This document shows, in pieces, positions 58,918 through 64,000 of a stretch of DNA of 64,000 nucleotides (position 1 is its first letter; every line of letters starts with the position of its first letter). Under the pieces are notes generated by a model. That model was not told the DNA's origin. It searched no databases and saw only the letters and a program-made list of their open reading frames with translations. Source of the stretch: Selaginella moellendorffii (lineage: Eukaryota > Streptophyta > Lycopodiopsida > Selaginellales > Selaginellaceae); the NCBI RefSeq assembly GCF_000143415.4, contig NW_003314277.1:229059-293058 (forward strand), written 5' to 3'. The translations under genes and the position numbers were made by a program.

Positions 58918-60311
58918 ATGGAGAGCGCTGCGGCAGACGTGATCATCTTGGGGGCTTCTGGATTCACTGGCAAGCGCGTTTTGGGTGAGTTCCTCCGCAA
59001 GCTCCCAGAGGACAGGAAGGTGGGCATAGCTGGGCGAAGCCGCCAAAAGCTGGAGGAGTCCCTCTCTTGGGCTCTCGGACATACGTCTGGAGAACAGAGG
59101 CTCAAGTCGTCCGTGCCGATATTCGAGGCTGATGTTCACGACATGGCTTCTCTTCGGGGGTTGTGCTCGAAAACAAAGTTGCTGGTCAGCTGCGTTGGTC
59201 CGTACAGGCTTTATGGAGAGCCTGTTGTGGCTGCTTGCGTGGAAGCTGGAATAGACTACTTGGACATCACTGGCGAGCCCGAGTTCATGGAAAGGATGAG
59301 GGCCAAGTACCACGAGCAGGCCGTGGACAGGGAAAGTCTGGTGGTGTCCGCTTGTGGGTTCGACAGTGTTCCGGCGGAGTTTGGGGTCATCTTCAATACG
59401 AAGCAGTGGCAAGGCTCTTCGAAGCCCAACAGCATTGACGCCTATCTCACGCTGCGTTCCTCGACGCGGATGAAAGGCAACTTTGCAACTTTTGAGTCTG
59501 CGGTCCTGGGAATTGCGAGCGTTGGGGAGCTTCAAAAGCTCAGGAAGTCGAGGCCAATTAAATCGCCAAGACTCCAGGTTTGTTTGTGCGTCGTCCTGTT
59601 TTTTTTTTTTTTCCGTGGATAACTTTGTTCGTTTACTAGATTCCAGGAGTGCCGCTGAAACGCCCTGCGGTGCACTGGGAGGACGCAGTAAATTCCTGGG
59701 CCGTCAAGATCCCTTCGTCCGACGCAGTCCTGGTTCGTAGGACTCTTGCAACAGTAGCTGAGAACCCAGACGGCCTTCCTACAGCTTCCAAGCATCAAGA
59801 ACAGTCCTTAAAGCAGTGGACGGACATCAAGCCTGTGCTCTTTGGCGTCTACTTGAGCGTCAAGGAGCTCTGGAGGGTCTGCTTTCTGCTGCTCACGGGA
59901 TTCATTCTCTACGTCCTGGCAAACTTTGGTTGGGGTAGAAAGCTCCTGCTCAGCTATCCGGAGGTTTTCACAGGCGGAGTTTTCAGCAAGACGGGGCCTT
60001 CGCAGGAGGAGATTGATAACTCCTCTTTCTCGATGGTGTTCGTGGGCCGCGGCTTCAAGGACGCTAGCAAAGTTCCGCCCGGGAAGAAACAGCAACCGGA
60101 CATGGAGATCATCACGCGAGTAACAGGTCCGGAGATTGGATACGTGACGACGCCTATCATTCTCGTCCAGGCGGCGCTGCTCGTGCTGGAAAACCGCGAT
60201 AAACTCCCCAAAGGTGGCGTGTGGACTCCTGGTGTTGCGTTTGGAACCACGGACTACGAGCAGAGGCTGCAAAACAATGGCTTGTCGTTTGACGTTATTA
60301 GCAAGCATTAG
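58918..60311 (+). CDS. SCCPDH: Saccharopine dehydrogenase-like oxidoreductase (SCCPDH family), membrane-associated
   Basis: Two exons (58918-59577, 59640-60311) give 443 residues, the usual length. The nucleotide-binding loop GASGFTG (Gly12, Gly15, Gly18) opens the protein, followed by GIAGRS, LVSCVGPYRLYGEPVV, YLDITGEPEFMERM and ACGFDSVPAEFG. A hydrophobic helix (VCFLLLTGFILYVLANF) lies at about residue 322, and the C-terminal half carries TGPEIGYVTTPIILVQAAL. Members are found on lipid droplets or plastoglobules in other organisms; the enzymatic substrate is unknown. Its ATG is 71 bases after the ALKBH9 stop. Convergent with the GDSL gene, with 134 bases between stops. Confidence 0.93.
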
Positions 60312-60445
60312 ATAAACCTTGGCCATAAAAATTAGATTTATTTTGTGTTCATAATAAACAATATAAAGATTTTACATTGATTTATGTTTAACAAGGTGTG
60401 CAGCAAGCTATTATTAATAACTTCATTCAGCTCTTGACTTACTGT

Positions 60446-61763
60446 TTAGCAAATTTTCGTTGATGGATCTAAAAATATTCCACTTAAGAAGAACTCTGCT
60501 ACTATTTGATAATAATGTTGGGTGTAGTGAAGACCATCCCAAGATATGTAAGTACTGGGATTTAGACAACTTGATACACCAGGTGTTCCACATATTTGGA
60601 AAGGAGAATAATTATATGGTGCTCCAGTTCCGCAGCAAGCATCTCGTATATTAGTAAAACCTGCCTTCAAGTTTAAGTAAATAGCATATATCAGCATCAA
60701 ACTTACCGTAAGTTGAACTATTTTGAAGGATCTTATAGTAAGGGTTATACATATCTGCAATGTAGAATTTGGCGTCAGTGTATTGATTTCGTAGAGAAAC
60801 CACAGCGTCCACAAGTTTTGAGTTGAAATATTGAGAAATATTATTAAATGCAATAAGGCACTGATAGGAATCATATGCTGTCGGATTTGGAGAGGCAAAA
60901 ATAGTCTTAAATTGTGGAGTGCAGCCCAATGGTGTTATTGTGAACACTAAAAAGTTTCTACCACCTTCGTTATAAAGTAACTAGCAAAACAACAGCGCTA
61001 AGGTTTTGGTTATTGGAAATCAAAATAACCTCACTTGTAAAGAAGATTTGATAGCTGCAACTGCTTGTGGTATAGTAATGTTTGCAATATATGATAGAGA
61101 TTTATTGTTGTAGATTATATTATTAATAATGTCATTAATTCCAATTTCTACAGCATAAAGGAAAGTTTGATAAAACTTTGGTGGAGGTAATGACTTCCTA
61201 TATGCATCTGTTTAAAAACAAAAATAGATTAAAATAAAATAGATTAATACTCTCATAATTGCTATAATATAATTACCTCTGTTTGAATTGTAACCTGATT
61301 GTAATCTCTGTTTAAACTGCAAAAACTGTTGTAGCTGGTAAGAGAAATATATGGGATTTTGAAAGACGGTGTTGAGTGCTGTTGAGCCAGCCTGAGCAAA
61401 GTTGACACCAGTCCTATAATCTGGATTAATAGTCACAAAATAAGGCTCTGGATACTTGAACTTTAAGCCAGCACCTACGAGAAGATGTTAGAAAAGTTCA
61501 TAATCACACATAGCCATACTTATGTAATCAATAATAAGCCTTCCATCTGAAAATCTTCCAGTTGGACTTCCTGGATAAGTTATACCATAAGGAGACTGAT
61601 TTCCTGGATTACTTGGAAACACATTAGCAGAGGCTCCTGTGTCTGAAAGAGAATCCCCAAATATGATTATTCCATCTACACATTGGGGTAGTGGTGGTAA
61701 ATGTGTGCATAATGCAAAAGAAAATAGTATGCTGAAAAATGAAATAATACAGGAAAACCTCAT
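60446..61763 (-). CDS. Secreted GDSL esterase/lipase
   Basis: H h ydrolase of the SGNH superfamily, acting on esters outside the cell. Five exons (61520-61763, 61277-61474, 61035-61207, 60707-60980, 60446-60660) join in frame to 367 residues, normal for plant GDSL lipases. A signal peptide (CIISFFSILFSFALC) precedes the catalytic block IIFGDSLSDTG with Ser38. The oxyanion GxND block is EIGINDI, and the last block WDGLHYT holds Asp338 and His341. Block II is the GVNFAQAGS segment. Codon use is AT-rich, unlike the neighbouring genes on its right-hand side, and the gene borders the AT-rich end of the window. Confidence 0.92.
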
Positions 61764-63479
61764 CTTGTTTGGATGAGGTTTTCTGAGTAGTTTGGATGAA
61801 TGTTTCCTAGATCACTTAAACATTTTTAAATTCATATGAAGTGGAGGAAGTCAACTTTGCTACTAATATATTGCAATACTTATAAAGTAATACGTATATA
61901 TGCTTTCTTTTAGATCTTGCAGTGCCTATCTAGAAGCATAAGATCCCAACATAATATATGCTCACAATCTATCACAATATAATCTCACCCATATTTTGTT
62001 AGATGTTAGTTGGACAAATTTGCACGAAACTAGAAAAGAATCTAACTATGCTCGCCTAGATAAACATAAAGGTGTTTTATTAAAATAGAAAATTGTTCAA
62101 ATAGAAAAGATTGTAGCTTGTTGTGCTATTTTAGGAATAAATTATAATCTTTCAAATTAATAAAAATAATTATTATAAAGTTATGGTGGCTGTTAACTAC
62201 AAGGTTGGAGTGTCAAACCTGCTTTGTAAAAAATAATAATGGGAACTAATATTTTTAACACTAAAGCCATAATATTATACTCTAGATCACTAAATCCAAG
62301 ACTAAACTTTACTTCCAGCTTGGTATATCTTCAAACTCTCCCAAATGTAAAATAAATTATAATCAAACTTTAAAAACATAAGAGGAAATACTTTAACCTT
62401 ATTCCAAAATAAATCTCAATCTCCTTGTGTTTGTAACAACTTGTATAGCTTAAAAAAAGAGAGATTGAATACAGGATCTTCTTATTTTGAGCTTTTGTAG
62501 GAAAGAGAGCTTTATTGAGCACCAGGACAATAATAGCCAAAGTACTTAGACAACAGCTAAGGAACTCCTCCTACCTTCATGCAGGGAGAATTTAAGCTCT
62601 TCCAGCCATCAAATAGTACTAATTATCTCAACCATAAGATCCAACAGAAGTGTAAGATTTTTAAACCATAGTAAGAAAATAAATCACAACCATTAAAATT
62701 ATCTATCAAAAAAATTAAAACAGTATAAAAATAAGAACATATTCCACTAATGCAGACCATTTTTATGAGGTACTTAATTTTAACTTAATCTGTATAAAAG
62801 AAATTTAGTTTCTATAAAACTTTATAAACTCCTAAATAGTTATTATTTTAGTGGGTATCATTTGTGTTCACTAGAGGACTCCTTAAGTAGAATATATGGC
62901 TTTTTCCATAAGAAAATAAAATATATAATATAGTGGTAAAACAAAGTAATTAAAAAATGTAGCTAAAATACGCTAAAATTACATTATAATTTTTAATATA
63001 AAATATTTTAAAACTTTTTATATTTTGAATTATAAAAATCACAAATATTTTTAGAATAAAGCTATGAGTGCATGGAATATGGATATGGAATACAGAAATG
63101 TGCATATCAATTAACCCAAAAACCCTAACTTATATACAAAAGTGAGTGGTCTAGATTGAAGTTAATATGACAACTATCAAAATCCCATTATACTAATATT
63201 AGTGTACGGTCATTAATATTAATATATAGCATTGTAACTATACACTTAAAGCTCATATCATCCTATCCTCTCAGAAGGATAGAAGGCAGTTAGGGTTTGT
63301 TGGTTGACAGACCAGAATCTTGAGGAACACTAGGAGGAGGCACTGGTAGATCTGTAGGTAGTACTAGTTATTTCTAATTATTTTGTGTTTCAACTATTGT
63401 ATATGTAAAATTTTTGGAAGATTAGCCTATTGAATATCTTATAAACTTGTAGTTCAATTTGCTACAACACTTAATATGG
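61764..63479. other. AT-rich intergenic DNA
   Basis: Upstream of the GDSL gene, then AT-rich sequence with no recognised gene, RNA or terminal repeats. Confidence 0.5.
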
Positions 63480-63960
63480 TCCTTTCCACTGAGCAAAAAG
63501 CCCTTTAGATAAACCACATACTGTAAAATTGAGAAAACAAACTAATACTAAATCATCCACTTTGTACTTTGTAATTGGATGATAATGGGAATTGTAATGC
63601 TATTGTTATCCCACTTGTATGTGGCTTAAATGTTTAGTAGACTTTGCTCAAACAAATGGAAGAATGTTCATTAAATACTAATCCCAAGATTTAGTATTGA
63701 CAACTTGTAGCAATCACAAAGGTAAACTCAATTCCATTGTTAATATCAAATTATAACTATATAAAAGTTTATATGGTAAAGCATCAATAAAACTTTGTAC
63801 CTTTATGATATATGTATACCAAAGAAATGGCAAATAACCATTTTTATCCAAATGCTAAAGTTTACATACTTCATGATCATCTCTTTAAAGATCCAAATGA
63901 GCTATTCCACTAAACCATCTATTTGTATATGATAAACATTTGCAAAAGTGTGGTGTATCC
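63480..63960 (-). pseudogene. Badly decayed Ty3/gypsy integrase fragment
   Basis: On the minus strand from about 63942 a frame reads YHIQIDGLVE then, after a stop, IWIFKEMIMKYV, close to the integrase core segment YHPQTDGLVERFN...LKxMLRKYV of gypsy elements. Further along, at about 63470-63515, KGLFAQWKGPY followed by a stop fits the integrase tail. Stops and many changes toward A or T mark an old copy. It may continue beyond the window. Confidence 0.6.
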
Positions 63961-64000
63961 CTAACCTAAATGTTAAAATGTAACCATAAATGTGGGATCA

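Overview
The window looks like nuclear DNA of a lycophyte, most probably Selaginella moellendorffii. This is inferred from gene content and gene style, not from a database match. Introns are very short (about 45-60 bases in most genes) with GT-AG ends. There are four PPR loci of the plant PLS kind, an aspartic protease with the plant-specific saposin-like insert, and chromodomain Ty3/gypsy elements primed by initiator tRNA-Met. GC-rich gene islands alternate with very AT-rich stretches at 1-1900, 27.2-28.4 kb, 33.7-35.8 kb and 61.8-64 kb.

Layout. 1-13 kb: two tandem copies of a plastid-type Xaa-Pro aminopeptidase P gene, both pseudogenes that share two frameshifts. The first is split in exon 1 by a short-LTR gypsy element with a perfect 5-base target duplication. 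A nine-exon cytochrome P450 lies between the copies. 13-20 kb (minus strand): a PPR pseudogene, a broken pseudouridine synthase PUS7, and a second PPR pseudogene. 20-22.6 kb: sequence I cannot assign. 22.6-23.5 kb: an intact CHCHD2-like twin-CX9C gene. 24-32 kb: a segmental duplication, each unit holding a fragment of a TBC RabGAP gene, an intronless secreted spherulin-4-like gene, and a repeat block with PPR remnants. 33.3-44.3 kb: a MULE/FAR1-like transposon with long GC-rich terminal inverted repeats, sitting in a third copy of the repeat block. A young 7.5-kb chromovirus (35836-43374, minus strand, target duplication GTTCA) is nested inside it.

45-62 kb is a compact island of apparently intact genes: the full TBC1D5-like RabGAP, a DHHC palmitoyltransferase, a phytepsin-type aspartic protease, a PPR gene, an ALKBH9-type RNA demethylase, a saccharopine dehydrogenase-like oxidoreductase and a GDSL esterase. 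Three of these (PPR, ALKBH9, SCCPDH) run head to tail with gaps of 20 and 71 bases. The last 2 kb is AT-rich and ends in a badly decayed gypsy integrase.

The most unusual signal is an array of small hairpins at 5211-5383, in the 3' noncoding part of the short-LTR gypsy element. The stems differ in sequence but each stays self-complementary, and all present the same or nearly the same loop (CGTATT). A related hairpin lies in the element's LTR. The larger chromovirus carries its own hairpin cluster, including two close mimics of a tRNA T-arm. No bacterial operons or CRISPR arrays are present, and I found no complete tRNA or rRNA gene.
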